A stretch of DNA of 64,000 nt, taken from Levilactobacillus hammesii DSM 16381. Its GTDB lineage: Bacteria; Bacillota; Bacilli; Lactobacillales; Lactobacillaceae. The stretch is from the NCBI RefSeq assembly GCF_001434395.1, contig NZ_AZFS01000059.1, positions 96,541 through 160,540 of the forward strand. The letters run 5' to 3'. The notes under the pieces were generated by a model. It had not been told where the DNA came from and did not search any database. It saw only the letters and a program-made list of their open reading frames with translations. The first letter of the stretch is position 1. Each line of letters opens with the position of its first letter. A program made the translations under genes and the position numbers. Positions 63,980-64,000 of the stretch are shown here, in pieces.

Positions 63980-64000
63980 CGTCTAGCCATCGCTTTCAAA

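Noticed and set aside
1-64000. CRISPR arrays, insertion sequences and prophage
   Set aside because: No regularly spaced direct repeats with unique spacers, no transposase and no phage structural genes were seen; the only recombinase belongs to the pglX switch.

Overview
The window looks like chromosomal DNA of a heterofermentative lactobacillus, most likely Levilactobacillus brevis or a close relative. The grounds are a Lactobacillus-type xylose isomerase with a ROK-family XylR, T-box-controlled BrnQ permeases, a KxYKxGKxW/LPQTxE surface protein with MucBP domains, oleate hydratase, and AAGGAGG-type ribosome binding sites almost throughout. Species is inferred from gene content only; no rRNA is present.

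Layout. 0.1-5.6 kb: xylA (with operator and cre-like site) and xylR, separated by an LRR/MucBP cell-wall-anchored protein. 6-9.8 kb: arsenate reductase-type protein, BrnQ behind a T-box, RarA. 9.8-24.3 kb: a BREX type-1 island, brxA-brxB-brxC-pglX on the minus strand and pglZ further on, with a silent inverted pglX cassette and a tyrosine recombinase between pglX and pglZ. Three pairs of inverted homology blocks join cassette and gene, the layout of an invertible specificity switch. No brxL is visible. 24.7-30.5 kb: exonuclease/BRCT protein, a second BrnQ with its own T-box, a UDG-fold-like protein, a WYL regulator, a tRNA-Arg. 30.5-36.7 kb: MarR, NAD(P)HX epimerase, VanX-like dipeptidase, Ntn hydrolase, NlpC/P60 enzyme, XRE regulator. 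36.8-48 kb: MurJ/SpoVB-type flippase, S9 peptidase, PanE, a lone ATP-cone protein, a Spx-like protein without its CXXC, a CPA1 antiporter, a 5'-nucleotidase-type metallophosphatase. 48-57 kb: RNase Y-like protein, YoaK, alpha/beta hydrolase, M3 peptidase, XRE regulator, methyltransferase-like protein, YdcF, a broken TMEM175 channel. 57.5-64 kb: oleate hydratase with TetR, small secreted and membrane proteins, LplA, Rrf2.

Besides the genes, the window holds several structured intergenic elements that I cannot assign to a known family: a 166-203 nt multibranched element seen twice (35982-36147, 51751-51953) with a probable third copy cut by the left edge; a roughly 110 nt dyad element seen twice (32290-32400, 45700-45812) whose arms differ by compensatory changes, followed at the second site by a 140-bp tandem repeat; and a probable independent transcript of about 210 nt (60733-60944, minus strand) with its own promoter and terminator.

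How the genes work together: xylR/xylA form a sugar-responsive unit with a likely CcpA site. The two BrnQ T-boxes appear to sense different branched-chain amino acids (ATC/Ile against GTT/Val). The BREX genes should act together in phage exclusion, with the recombinase able to exchange the methyltransferase and recognition parts of PglX. All calls are from reading sequence; no database search was possible.
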